From Angiostrongylus vasorum (Eukaryota > Nematoda > Chromadorea > Rhabditida > Metastrongylidae), in the NCBI GenBank assembly GCA_018806985.1, contig JADANN010000385.1, positions 124,001-188,000 of the forward strand: 64,000 bases of DNA. The letters are read 5' to 3'. The notes under the pieces are model-generated. The model ran no database searches and was not told where the DNA came from. It saw nothing but the letters and a program-made list of their open reading frames with translations. Made by a program: the position numbers and the translations under genes. Below are positions 52,633-64,000 of the stretch, in pieces (within the stretch, counting starts at the first letter, position 1; each line of letters starts with the position of its first letter).

Positions 52633-53742
52633 AGAGTCGTACATATCCGAGTCGACTGTTCATAGCTATTCCATCTCGCGATTATCAAAGCTTCCAGAAT
52701 TAATTCGCCTATATGCCACACAATTTTATCTTAGCAATAAGCACTGTTTAGTTTGCAAAAACTTTTTTTAATGGAAATGACGGAAGGGGATCTTTTCTCA
52801 AGACAAATTCATCCATACTATCATTGGGCTACGACGGGACGGAAGTCTTCATTATTCAATTTTTATGTTAGTGGATCCACGGATCTCCCTCATATGAGGG
52901 ATCTCGAGCCGGTTAGTCGCGAGGCTACGTGGCGCGACCCCAGGTGGCGGATAGGGGTTTATCGAGGACCAAAAGCGACCTTGTTTCCCTGAGACGCAGG
53001 TGGATCCAGGGGATGGGCTCCTTGTTTCTGCTGCGCCGATTTGGCACATACTTTTTGTATTTACGAAGCGTATTCATGCATGCGTGTGTGGGTGCGTTCT
53101 AGTTTATGCGGATTGTATTCTACGAGTCAATTCGGCCAAAAGCCTGTAATCAAGTGATAGGGAAGTATGTGGAAGGCGGCTAGGAGTCGCCTCCAACAAA
53201 TAAGCTCCATGTCCACTCTGGGAGAGCTTGGCAAGCTACCCGTGAGTATATCCAGCCTCCACGTTCAGAGCCCAGCAAGCTATACGCAGGTATCAAAATG
53301 CTAAACACAGTAAAAACGGGACTCATTCCCGTGAACCCGAAACAGCCCCCCAATTTCGCAGCGTTGGGTAGGGACGAGTACGGAGAGGCTGCTAAAATCT
53401 CAGGGCCAATTGAAGCCGCCTAGATCACGAAGAACTATGGTGACGATCTGTACCCCACAATGCTGTATACTTGCATCCGAGTCCTCGATAGAAGACCTGC
53501 TCATGCAATCAAGAAGGATAGGTTAAGACGTCATTGGTCTGGCGAAAACGAGACGACGCCAATCACTCAGCGCCGACTATGACACCGTAGAAGAGCTGTT
53601 CCTCGGAACATGCGACAGTAGAGGAGTCGGCGGCGTCGGCGTTCTCGTCAACACGAGTTTGTCCATAAACATCGATTCATTCGAACAGCTTACAATCTGA
53701 ATCGGACGTTTACGATTAAAAAGATCTGGATCAACACCGGCA

Positions 53743-54200
53743 TTGACAATCTTGGTCTTTTCCGCGCCGTCAAATTATGACGAAGAAGAAGTTGAAACGT
53801 TCTATATGGCCTTGGAGAAGTTCTACAGAGAAGACCATACATTCTTCAAGGTCATCATTGGAGATTTCAATGCCAAGATTGAACAAAGAAGAACGTCTGA
53901 AGAACATCATATTGGGACCCACGGATAGGAATGGAACGAACAGGGTGAGCTGCTGTCTGAGTTTATCATGGCGACCAAGACAATCCATGGTAACTCGCAA
54001 TTCCCGAAGCCCCACCCTCAAAGCTGGACGTGGGAGTCTCCCAATGGAGAGTAGCATAACGAAATAGGCCACATCATAGTAAATAGGAGGTTTTGCCTAA
54101 CCGATGTCGCTGTTATCCCAAAATTCTACACGAGATCAGACCATTGCCTCTTTTGTGCAAAATTCTGTTTCGCGCGGAAAGGAGAAAAAGCCGCTAAATC
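53743..54200 (+). pseudogene. RTE endonuclease (APE-type) segment
   Basis: Exonuclease-endonuclease-phosphatase fold motifs: IIGDFNAKI (Asp/Asn catalytic pair), WTWESPNG and [20 protein letters not shown], where the HIDHI-type active site reads HNEIGHII with an Asp-to-Gly change, then FYTRSDHCL (conserved SDH). Stops at 53,926 and after the SPNGE segment. Confidence 0.85.
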
Positions 54201-55084
54201 CAAAAAACCGAAGTCCCAGAACCACCACAAACTGGGACTTATTCAATTTATTAGTCTGCTGTTGGGAAAATGCCGTTGTCGATAACATCGACGAGGAATA
54301 CGATCGGCTCATTCAACATCTTCACGTTAGCGTTATGAAAGCTGAGAGTTCGAAAATCACCAAGAGACGTCTGTCTCCAGAAACACTCGAGCTGATACGC
54401 CAGCGTGGAATCGCACGAGCTGCAGGCAACCGCGAACTTACGTCCGAACTTGCAAAACAGTGCAGACACGCGACTAAAGTTCTTAAAGAAAGAAGAGCAG
54501 CAGTAATGGTCCAAGCTGCAGAAGCTGGGTAAAGCATTCGCAAAGCCCACCGAAACTTCTCCAATTAGAAGAACAAGATGATTGCACTCCGACGCCCAGA
54601 CGGAACAGTTACAGTGTCCCAAAAAAACAATGGAGAAAAATAATTCACGAATACTACTCAGATCTCTTTGATAGCCACGTCCACCTCCCGTCATATGAAA
54701 TAAAGGAGGATGGACATGTTGTACTACCGGTTCTCCCTTCCGAAATCCGACATGCCATTTCGTCGGTGAAAAATCGCACAGTACCAGGTCCGGACAGGAT
54801 AAGATCAGAACAGCTGAAGAACCTTCTGCCAATCCTCGTAAACATACAGGCTCGGGTCTTCACACGTTCCCCTGTCTGAATGCAAGGTCCCTACTCAGTG
54901 GAAGACTTGCAAGACCGTGTTATTGTTCAAGAAAGGTGACCCACCCAATATCGGCAACTATCGCAAAATCTGCCTGCTCTGTCGTCTACAAACATTTCAC
55001 GCAAGTTATCCTAAACAGGACTGATAGAACACTGGACGAAGGACAGCCATGTGAGCAAGCAGGGTTTGTAAAGGATTTAGTACG

Positions 55085-56089
55085 ATGGACCACAACCACA
55101 CGATAACAAGACTCAATGAAGTATCGCGAGAGTACAAAAGACCGCTCTGTCTCACTTTCGTCGATTTACAGAAGCCTTTTCGTTCAACTGAGATAGAAGC
55201 AGTCATGGAAGTCCTTGATAGTCAGGGTGTCTCTACTCAGTATATAAAGATTCTTCGTGAGCTGTACAAAAATTTCACAACCAAGATTTCAACATTCTAC
55301 AACGATATTAACATCGACGGCAAAAGAGGGGTTAGACAAGGCGATACCATCTCGCCAAAATTATCTACCGCCTCCCCGAGAGTCATGCGAACACTGGAAT
55401 GGAATAATATGGGAGTGAAAATCGATGGTCGGCAATAACACCATCTCCGCTTTGCTGATGACATCGTCCTTACAACACCAAACATTCGCAAAGCGGAACT
55501 TATGCTTGCCGACTTTGATAAAGCCTGTGGAAAGATTGGTCTTCGATTAAACCTCACAAAAACGATGTTCATGAAGAACGGATTGGTTTCATATGCCCTA
55601 TTCACGCTCAACGAAACGAATATATCTAAATGCTCCAGTTATGTCTATCAAGGTCGGGAAATCAATATGATGAACGACTTAGCTCCACAGCTGAGCAGAA
55701 GGAAACGAGCGGCTTCGGTAGCTTTCAAGAACATCGAGGACATAGTGAAGAGAACAAAGAACACCCGACTCCGTGCCCAGCTTTTCGACTCAACAGTACT
55801 TCCTGCCCTAACGCATGCGTCAGAAACCTGGTCGGTGCGTAAGCAGGATGGAAGCTCACTCAGCGGTATCGAACGCGCAGTCGAAAGGACGATGGTAGGA
55901 GTATGCCGTTTGACACAAGTAAGGGATAGGATCCGAAGCTCCGACCTGCATCAACGATCAAAAATCAACAGTGCCGTTCTGTACGCCAAACAGTCGAAGA
56001 TAAGGTGGCCCGGACACGTAATGCGTATGAATGACAACCGATGGACAAGAGCCGTTAGTGACTGGAATCCTTCTGGATGTCAAACGTAG
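55085..56089 (+). pseudogene. RTE reverse transcriptase and C-terminal domain segment
   Basis: One frame apart from a TAA at 55,436. RT blocks: CLTFVDLQKPF (first catalytic Asp), GVRQGDTISPKL, RFADDIVL (second and third Asp intact), GLRLNLTKTMFM. The C terminus has ASETWSVRKQ and KIRWPGHVMRMN. The last part (56,060-56,273) is in another frame. Confidence 0.88.
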
Positions 56090-56635
56090 TGCAGGAAGAC
56101 CACCGACCCGATGGTCAGAGTTCTTCACGAAGAGCCTAGAAGAAAAATATGATGCTCGACGAGTCCCTAGAGGGAACAGAACCCACTGGGCTACCCTTGC
56201 ACGCGACAAGGAAAAATGGAAGATTTACTGGCGCCTGCTTGAGTCACTCGACGATCTACGGGACTACAGGTGATACAGGTGATGTTAGTGAATTTGTTAT
56301 TTTTAACCCGTTTTGTATCTGTAGATCAGTAAAGTGCTCTTCGAAAGAGACAACGTAGTACGATGAATGAAAAAAAAGCACAAACAACGGATTAAATATT
56401 GTGTACAAACTTCAATTACTCAGAAGCTTCACATCATGGGAAGCCGTTACAAACCTGTGAATAATTGAAGAAAACAGTAAACCTACAAAAATTGGGATTC
56501 GGAGGGGAGGGGGAGGGGAGAGGAGCGGAGGAGTTTGTTGGGTGGTGTAAGATCGGATGCTAGTAGAATTGAAACTTCAAAAAGTGTGACATAAATGAAA
56601 TGATAAAGAGGATATGAAGAGAAGAAAAAAATCAC

Positions 56636-56774
56636 CATAGATGACGACATGGCAGTAATTTTCAGATCACACACTGGCACAAGTACTAGTGGCTGTCGTG
56701 GAACAATACAAAGATTTTCTGGTTCAACTCTACATACAGCCGCCTGCATGGTGGTTTTAGACAACTTTCAGTTT
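56636..56774 (-). CDS. Candidate far-upstream first coding exon
   Basis: Tentative. A GATTTTAG acceptor or trans-splice site precedes 25 nt and then ACCACCATG (ATG at 56,749). Thirty-eight codons follow (contains VEPENLCIVPRQPLVLVPV) to a donor ATG/GTGATT in phase 0. This joins in phase to the candidate exon at 51,941-52,025, which itself starts at phase 0. There is no similarity I recognise. It could equally be a chance ORF or belong to another gene. Confidence 0.3.
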
Positions 56775-56989
56775 CTAAAATCTGCAAGAATTAAACTAAC
56801 ATATGAAAACCAAAAACACGAAAAATAAGAAGGTGATGGCAGTGAAAACGAAACAACGTCTGGAACCCTTTCTATGAAGTTTAAGTAGAAACTGAAGCGA
56901 ACAATAAAGCAAAACATTGTGCAAAAGGATGAAATAATGGATGAATGGAAAATTAGAGCGGACGACTTCTAGCTTTCCATAGAGGCAAA

Positions 56990-57200
56990 TATTGTGGTTA
57001 TGGAAAGTGTTCGAGCAACATTAGGGACAGAAGCACTGACTGATAAAAACGACTTTTTGAATAACAAAACTAATAACGAAAAAAAGAAAACGAAAAGAAA
57101 GCTTAACAACGAAATAGAGATTGGGGCTAAATTTATAGAAGCCGATCATCAGTGTGAGCCCTTTTGTGAGCTGTCCTTAAAATTTTAGCGAGACAAAGAA
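56990..57200. other. No gene seen
   Basis: A Lys/Asn/Glu-rich 64-codon ORF (56,994-57,188) looks like composition bias. Confidence 0.4.
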
Positions 57201-57267
57201 GAACCTTCACGGAATCGTTGCCACTACATGATTAATCCACTTTTCTTCGTTTACCCATTTCGAAAGC

Positions 57268-57545
57268 AGGCGCGCGTAGCTCAGTGATCGGAGGCGACAA
57301 GCAATGCACATGGGAACCAGCCCCCGCGACCCAGGCCCACTAGGCCCTCCATTGCTCCGGAGTCGGAAAATTGATACCAGACTTGTCTGGCAGGATAGCA
57401 GCACTGTCTCGATGCATCGGTTGGCCACTGCAGGTCATTGTAAAGGTCAGATATGCATTCAATCACCTCGAACGATAGTGAAGTCGAATGCATAGCGCGT
57501 CCCTCAGGGATGGATCAACGCCGGGAGCTTTACCCTTTATCCTTG
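57268..57545 (+). repeat. Family A tRNA-derived SINE-like copy
   Basis: Head GCGCGTAGCTCAGTGATCGG (A box), B-box region GGGAACCAGCCCCC degraded, body ACCAGACTTGTCTGGCAGGA and CAGATATGCATTCAATCACC, end GAGCTTTACCCTTTATCC. Confidence 0.8.
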
Positions 57546-57680
57546 TACTTTCGAGGAAGTTCCAGGTCGTCCGTTGCCTATGCCTTCTGCAATCTCGTTG
57601 GTCATCAACTGATTGGAGCAGGCGCCAGTAAGGTATGCCTTCGGCCTCGTCACGCGTCAGAACTGTCGAAGGACACAAAG
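57540..57680 (-). mobile_element. RTE 3' fragment
   Basis: Minus-strand frame reading YWRLLQSVDDQRDCRRHRQR, the same C terminus as the LINE at 56,200-56,273. Its 3' end abuts the 3' end of the Family A copy, tail to tail. Confidence 0.65.
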
Positions 57681-58604
57681 AGAACTATTACATCATTCCG
57701 TATAAGATCCTTGTCTTAAATGTCTTTGTCGAGAAAGTATCTAAAAGTAGCACTCCGACAGTCGCCGTGATTTCGATTATATTCGCTGGTACCTTGTCGG
57801 GTTCTTCTGGTTTAGACGCACAGTAAAGTTTTTGGAGGTAGAATGCGGTCAGCATACATGTAGTCCTACCGAGGCATCACTTGGACTTCGATGAAAGTTT
57901 GCAATTGGTCCTAGCCAGCGTTTAACCCCTTTATACGCTATCCCGACAAATGCTCCACCAAGCGCTACTACTACATAGACGGAGACCCCCTCATTCAAAA
58001 GAAATCCGTGAAGTTCCATAGGCAGAACAGAATTTACATGGTATTATCTGTCTAGGATAGGAAAATAATAAAGGATAAAAAAATTCAATTCAAGTCCAAA
58101 GAAACTCGAATCATTTGAAACAAAAAGAGGGTCAGTTCTGTTAGATAAGCAAGGACCTTATATAAAACCCATCGCGAGGCGCAGCTGGCTCGCTGCTAAT
58201 GTTCCGACAACGATCATGTTAGATACCTGAATGATAAAGTTTGAAATTTAAGAGTATTTACAGCACAGCAATCTCAGTGAAACAAACAGAAATCTGTGCA
58301 AGTAATTTGGCCCTAATATTATTCCATTATTGTCATCCCTTAGTAATGTTTAAGTGAAGCTTTTGAAAACCACTGTTGTGTTGGGAAACGAAGGCAAATC
58401 CAGCATACTCAATATTGAATCCGGCCTACAAAATTCTTGAAACACATTTAAAATGGTGATTTTGCAAAGTAGTAAGTCATAAGTGTAACAGTTGCTTTTC
58501 ATGAAGATGCACATGGAATTTGATGCCACGTCCACTAAGTCTCTTCGAGATTAAAACTTATCTAAAATTTTTTTCATTGAGAAGCTAATACGAGGTTTAT
58601 AAAG

Positions 58605-58930
58605 AAGATTTTTATTGGACTAAATTCTCGGCGCCTTCGCCTTCTTCAGGACCGAATTGACCCGCTTGCCCACGGTTCTTCTTTCTTGTGATGTGGGTCA
58701 TTGAGATCGCGTCAACGAACCCAGTGTAGCACTGCCCAAATGAAGTAACTTCACTGACGCTGCTCCTCCACACAGGATAGTTGCTATATTGATTGATCGT
58801 TGATAATCGTTTGCTTTTCTCTGGACAACCCATCCTGTAGCAGTCGGTATTACTGTCAGATAGCACATAGTGAAATAACACTGTACTAAGGCGAGTTTCC
58901 TATAACATCGGTATGACTAGTAAACATCCA
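58605..58930 (-). repeat. Family E repeat (putative Penelope-like terminal repeat)
   Basis: Second copy of 52,215-52,550: GGTCATTGAGATCGCGTCAA, AAATGAAGTAACTTCACTGA, ACAACCCATCCTGTAG, GATAGCACATAGTGAAATAA and GTATGACTAGTAAACATCC in the same order. Confidence 0.6.
58615..58650 (-). ncRNA. Hammerhead-like motif, mutated core
   Basis: CTGAAGA, A, GGCG-AAGG-CGCC, then GAGA in place of GAAA, then ATTTAG. Helix II is perfect but the GAAA box and the cleavage triplet have changed, so it is probably inactive. Confidence 0.4.
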
Positions 58931-59611
58931 CTTTTTCATTGAAAACGTTGTACGACGTGGTAGAAAATTGACCGACTTGAATTTGCTCAAGGGAACGTGG
59001 AGGGATATTTTAAAAATACGTCATTATTTGGTTGAACTTGGGTCCCTCTGTTGGATTCAGCTAACAAAATGTGCGATGATCACAGGACATTTGCAGTTCA
59101 TTCCGTTCTATCGTGACTTTCCCCAGTACTGTGTTCTTTCGAACACAACGCAACTTGCGAGTATTACTTTGTAATTCGTTCAACACTGGTTGTAAATGTA
59201 CATCTACCAGTCTCATAGGTGACAATCCTGGATGACATTTGCATTCTATGTTGAGTAATGTTGAGTCTACAGTCTCCATTCGGATTAATCCACTACAACT
59301 TGCTGAATGTTGGTGAAAAGACTGTTTTCGAATGCAGAGGCTCGGTCGAAATGAACCAATCCTCTTGAATGAAAAAGCTCATATACAGAGCACTACCAAT
59401 GCTGTATAAGTTCAACAAATTGCGGAGCTACGAAACCCCTGCTTCATGCACTGCACCCGTCCTCCAAATGACTGCCACTTTTTTTTCAATCTCGAAAACT
59501 AGTTGTAAAGCAAATGATGAGCAGCTACGCTGCAGCTGAAAACGTCGACGAGAAAATCGCAGTCACTCAAACAGGGAATGTGCATAGTTTGCTATTTGAA
59601 TTCATACCCCC

Positions 59612-59910
59612 CCCCCAACGGTGTACCGCTTAATCGTGGCTGGAAGGTGTTTCTGGGTGTCGAGCTGCGACGTACAGCGAGGGAATTCATCCTCCCAGCA
59701 AGGTCTACCACGCTGAGAAGGTCCAGCGTTTCCATCAGGAAGCGTAGCTAAGTGTAAGCCAATTCCGAGATCCACCACCGTCCTGGTATCAAACTGGTCG
59801 CACGATGGCAAATCTACCTCTGATCCACAACGGCGGCGACAGCTTGTGGTGGTGACGAACGACTTGGGGGCAAACTTTTGGCCAGGCTGACCTCGGCACT
59901 CCAGGGCAAC
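59612..59910 (+). repeat. Family C copy, plus arm of an inverted pair
   Basis: From CAACGGTGTACCGCTTAATC to GACCTCGGCACTCCAGGGCA, 3'-truncated, meeting the next copy tail to tail. Confidence 0.78.
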
Positions 59911-60285
59911 GTAGACACGTGGACGGCCCGTCCTCATTTGTTGTGCGGACCCCAGCATAACATCCAATTTTCGGAGTTTTTCTGGTTTGAACATTGTGGC
60001 TCCCTGGAGTCCCGAGATCAGCCTAGCCAAAGTCTGCTCCAGGTCGTCACCACTAGAGGTAGTCGCCGCTCATGTGGATCGCAGGGGAGATTTACCACCA
60101 TACAACTAGTTTGATAGCAGGCCGGTGGTGGATTGTGGTATTGGTTAACTCTTAGCTAGGTTTCCTGACGGAAACGCCGAAGTCCTTCTCATCTTGGGAG
60201 ACTTTGCTGCGGGGATGTATCCCCCGTTGTAGGTTGCAGCCCGACATCCAGGAACCCACCCATGATGAGGCGGTAAACCGTTGGA
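59911..60285 (-). repeat. Family C copy, minus arm of an inverted pair
   Basis: From ACACGTGGACGGCCCGTCCT (element end) back to TGATGAGGCGGTAAACCGTT (element start), essentially full length. Confidence 0.8.
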
Positions 60286-60757
60286 AGACTTCTAGTTGAG
60301 AACAGCAATGAATTCAAGAACAATGAAATGAGCCTTACTAGATGGATCGTAAGTCATCAATATAACTCCTCTCTTAGCACAATTCTACCACTAAATACCA
60401 CTGTTCTAATCATAAGCTATGACTATTAAATACAATTTCAGCATGTGACAGGATTCTCTTCCACATTGAAGTGAACAGTCTAGAACAGTTAGCACTTTTA
60501 AACAGTAACAGCACATGACAACGATTCAGCGCAACGGTTCGGAATTTGAGTAACCGAGAATGGAAGAAATCATCAGAGGAGAACGTTTTGTTTGAATACG
60601 AGATCAGCAGGAAACGAAAATGGAGGAATGCCTAATTGTGTTGTAGTTTTTCTCAAAAGCACTAGCTTCATACACGTACTGAGCAGAATTCTCAGACTTT
60701 TCTCACTGGTTCATCTGAAGTTATCGGAAAAAAGTGGACTGCCTATGATACATACAC

Positions 60758-60758
<1 letters not shown>

Positions 60759-60829
<71 letters not shown>

Positions 60830-60830
60830 G
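60759..60830. repeat. (AT)n microsatellite
   Basis: About 70 bp of AT followed by (CG)n/(CACG) variants to about 60,865. Confidence 0.96.
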
Positions 60831-60989
60831 CGCGCGCATATGCATACGCACACATACACGCGCGTGCATACAGAGATATAAATACACATCAATGCAGACA
60901 ACATAGATACATTACATATCAAACATACCATGTATACCTTAAATAGACAAATATCCACATGTATACATACGAATATACACATACTCCAA

Positions 60990-62025
60990 CGAGGTCATAC
61001 AGCCATCCGTTTGAACGGCCAAGGACGAGATGATGTTGAGTGATCTTGACTAATCAGACGATTTGCCTCGCTCAAACCTGTCGCGAGACGATAACTCTGT
61101 AGATAAGAGGAAAAACCGTCAATGTTGTCTTGTTTTTAGCCACCTTTTAAGACTTTTGGAAATAGGTAGAATGCATACAACGCTCAAATACACAGGATTA
61201 ATATGGAAGGGGTAAAGTGAGAGAAATATTCATCATAAGGGATATTCTAATATCTATTCTGTCTATTCTGTCTAAAGAGCAAGTAAAGGGATATTCACTT
61301 GCTCAACGCTCGCGTATAGTGGTATTACTAGGAGACGGAGGCAAAGATCTTTCCTCCTCATACTTCATAATGGAGTTATACTTCTTTCAGAATTACAGCC
61401 TCAAAAAACATGACTTCATACAGATAAAGACACAACTACAAAAGAAAAGGAAGTAAAAAGGTCATATCACACACATATGATCATAATCATGTCCAAAGGA
61501 AGAAAGGAAAAGAGGAATGAAATGACGATTTTGTGACAAGACAGAAGGGATTGAAGTTGCCGTGAGTTCTATGATGATTAAAACGAGGAACAAACTTTGA
61601 TAAGACGAAAACAAATAGATAGACACGATTTTCATGAAGAATGAACTGAATGAATAGTATTTCGAAGAGAAGTTCAAAAGAAAAACTAGTCGATTTATGA
61701 GCGCACATAGCGAGTCAAACCAAATATTTGTCGAATGAGTCATCGTAACATTAATGGTAAAAGAAACGTCTAGAATAGTTTTATTGAACTCGATCGTCAG
61801 TAATCAATGCGAGAACTGCAGACAAAGAAAAAAAACTGTACGAGACTTATGGGTTCCTAGGAGAGCTGAGTGTCAGATCAACCGGTGATAGCACTAACGT
61901 TAAACGGCAAGACGAATTCATGTGAATTTCACCTAGAACTACGTCATTACTAGAATTCAATGATATTTCAGATATAAACAGTAGTATGAGTAATGATGAA
62001 AAACGGAGTGGACCAATGAAACTCG
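60990..62025. other. No gene seen
   Basis: AT-rich with short ORFs on both strands (61,217-61,743); no motif or repeat family recognised. Confidence 0.45.
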
Positions 62026-62029
62026 TCCT

Positions 62030-62225
62030 CTAAACAGGAAAAAAACCGCCGCATATGAAAGCATGGCGGTATCGATCGACGCGCGAACCCGAATACGGCA
62101 GTGGTGTGGATGGTGCCGTGGCCTGCGCTTCGGCTCGAGCACCATCAGGCCGGCAGTGGTTTTCATTGCTGCAGCTCGGTCGTTTTCCGTATCCCGGTGA
62201 TCGTTCCAGATGAAGGTGGCAGAAA
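62030..62225. other. GC- and CpG-richer island
   Basis: About 195 bp markedly richer in CG than its surroundings, open in two minus-strand frames (one contains GARAEAQATAPSTPLPYSGS). It could be an exon or a promoter-proximal segment of a neighbouring gene; no family recognised. Confidence 0.3.
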
Positions 62226-62624
62226 TGAATGATGGTCGATCTCACCGTCGAATTTCAAGCATATTTCTTCCTGTGCTAAATATAAACGTTGATGTGTCAT
62301 CGCGTTTTTTAAAAACATAAAAAGTACATGGTGTTCTAGCTTTCATTAGCTGCATAAAAAACCACACATAGCTCTTCAATGACTATTTCCTGTTTCATAT
62401 AATAACACTGAAGTCTAATAAATCGGGTCAGAACGTATATCTCGTCGGATACATCATGATGAAATAGACAAAGGGGAACTATGCAAGCAGTCCCTTATGA
62501 GCGAGGGTTTGAATAGTGGAAAGAAATATTTAGGAAAACATTAAACGTTAATTTCCGTCATATTCGGTGCACGTAACTGTAAAGTTATTTATATTTGCAT
62601 GTATATATATAAAATAAAAGATAA

Positions 62625-62885
62625 AGCTCTCGGCGTTGATCAATCTCTGAGGGATGCGCGTGCATTCGACTTCATCAAGCTTCGTTGGAGGTGATTGAAT
62701 GCATATCTGGCCTTTACGATGACTCGCGGTGGCCTATCGACGTATTGAGACGGCGCTGCCATCCTTCCAGATAAGTCTGGTACCAACACCGGAGGGATGG
62801 AAGGCTTGGTGAGCCACGGAAGCGAGGATCGATCCCACGTGTGTGTCGCAGGGCGCCTCCGACCACTGCGCCAAGTACACTCTTA
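62625..62885 (-). repeat. Family A tRNA-derived SINE-like copy
   Basis: Reverse of 3,249-3,535: AAAGCTCTCGGCGTTGATCA, TTGAATGCATATCTGGCC, TAAGTCTGGTACCAACACC and finally the head GATCGATCCCACG ... GCCTCCGACCACTGCGCC. Confidence 0.78.
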
Positions 62886-62899
62886 TGTATATATATGTG

Positions 62900-64000
62900 C
62901 ATATCTTTAATTTTTGTGTCCTTTTTGTCCTCTTTAAATGGGCTGCCTTCGTGAAACATTTGGATGCATTATGAATCTTTTAATGAATCTCGGCGTAATT
63001 TACACAAATCGTTATCACATTGTTAAGAACGGTCATCTGAAGAAAAGACACGTTGACGAAAGTCAGTGATTTAATTACAGTGCACGTCGTATAGTTGTTA
63101 TAGTGCTTGTCTTATGAACTGAACCACATGCGTTTTCATTGGCAGGAAGAGGTTTTCTACTAGACTATACTACGGTTTACTACTAGTTTTTTTAATCGTT
63201 TTCACGGATTCGGCTCTTTCTACATTAACTTGAGCGGCAAGGAATTCATGCCCAGTTTCTGACAGTTCGGCTTCACAGATCTTGGGCTTGCCAGTACTGA
63301 TCCAATTAGCAAGGCCAGTGGATACCGACGTCCGATTTCTTGTCTGTTTAGCCTTCCGTTCTATATATCATACCCTCAACACCCAAAGTGGCTCAGGTAT
63401 CGGAACACATGCAGGCTACAGTTGAGTCTGACACATGATACTGAACTTAAGTTCTTCACTTTGTAGGGTTTCTTTAAAAGGTCCGAAGGCAATATTCAAG
63501 TAGTTCTTTATATTCACCGAACGCCTTAGGTACGTCTATGATGTAAAGCTTGGGAATGAAGGACAATCTATTTGGATTCGTTTCGCTCATCATCAGCTCA
63601 ATTTCAGGAAGCAGGTCATCTTCAGTTCATCCTTAGTTTTTTCTTTTTTTAATGCTTCATTACTCTTTTGTAGCAGCGTCTTTAATATCCGGCAGCTTTT
63701 AAAAAAGAACGACTTGTCGTTTACAATAAGGAGGCTGGAGTTTAGAAAAGTAAAGAGAAAAAAGGAAGGAATTTTTTTACAAATGCTTATATTTTCGTCC
63801 CAATCACGCATCTTCTTTGTCCGCTATAACGGTCCCATGAACAGATTCAACAGTAAGGTGTTCTTACACTTCCTATCGTATGGAACTTGAAAGAGTGCTG
63901 TCGTGGTGCTCTATCGGTCAATTCATTGAGCGGTCGCCAACAGGATTCCACTCATATTTTCGATGATCTCATGTTCGTTTTCTTATTTGATAAACTTTGG
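62900..64000. other. No gene seen
   Basis: AT-rich to the window edge; a stretch at 63,230-63,420 is somewhat less AT-rich but shows no open frame or repeat I recognise. Confidence 0.4.

Larger units (their letters stand above)
52870..56330 (+). mobile_element. RTE-clade non-LTR retrotransposon, decayed
   Basis: One polyprotein in pieces: endonuclease N terminus (TLASESS-like near 53,470; DSRGVGGVGVLVNTSLSI near 53,620-53,675), IIGDFNAKI near 53,855-53,881, endonuclease core to 54,200, linker, RT from about 54,700 (FVDLQKPF), GVRQGDTISPKL near 55,328-55,365, FADD at 55,451-55,462, and a C-terminal SKIRWPGHVMR ... WRLLESLDDLRDYR to 56,273. In-frame stops (53,698; 53,926; 55,436) and frameshifts (about 54,210, 54,540-55,080, 56,060) show it is dead. 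A GC-richer 5' leader precedes it and short GTGAT-like repeats follow. Antisense ORFs here are shadows. Confidence 0.9.

Noticed and set aside
54251..54832. 193-codon minus-strand ORF
   Set aside because: It is the antisense of the RTE LINE coding region and shows no independent motif.

Overview
This is eukaryotic, AT-rich, intron-rich DNA that looks like a parasitic strongylid (hookworm-type) nematode. The basis is inference. Exons are very short, 3' splice sites read TTTTCAG, transposons are degraded mariners (one resembles the hookworm 'bandit' element as I remember it) plus an RTE-clade LINE, and tRNA-derived SINE-like repeats sit in the introns. I see no bacterial-style gene, rRNA or intact tRNA gene.

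The only convincing host gene runs on the minus strand across the left half. I assembled it by hand from splice signals and reading-frame phase: 30 exons from about 35,690 down to 10,406 join in one open frame of about 1,094 codons. Four more in-phase exons at 2,460-1,364 may extend it to about 1,188 codons. In order it has two RPEL actin-binding motifs (34.9 and 33.6 kb), a basic stretch (27.9-27.6 kb), a Gln-rich block and a SAP domain (27.3-24.2 kb, split by an intron), a long Ser/Thr/Gln-rich region, a Glu/Gln-rich coiled coil (16.5-13.2 kb) and an acidic-hydrophobic C-terminal half. That architecture belongs to the myocardin-related transcription factor (MRTF/MKL/myocardin) family, the G-actin-sensing co-activators of SRF. 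Three tentative upstream exons (45.9, 52.0, 56.7 kb) are in phase and could place the promoter near 57 kb.

Mobile DNA fills most of the remainder. There are mariner remnants at 1-832 (+, cut by the window edge, 3' end duplicated), 7,540-7,890 (+) and 28,280-29,540 (-, nearly full length but frame-broken). A decayed RTE LINE lies at about 52,870-56,330 (+), with a second 3' fragment near 57,540-57,680 (-). There are at least four dispersed short repeat families, two with recognisable pol III A/B-box-like heads. Copies of a fifth repeat carry a hammerhead-ribozyme-like core of the kind reported for Penelope-like elements. Long (AT)n, (CA)n, (TTA)n and (TGAA)n microsatellites are present.

The right half (36-64 kb) holds no gene I can name. 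It is repeats, decayed transposons and low-information AT-rich sequence, plus the possible far-upstream MRTF exons. The observations most worth following are the nematode MRTF gene itself, a tetranucleotide repeat in one of its introns that is an open in-frame extension of both flanking exons, the symmetric C-terminal exons, and the hammerhead-like motifs.
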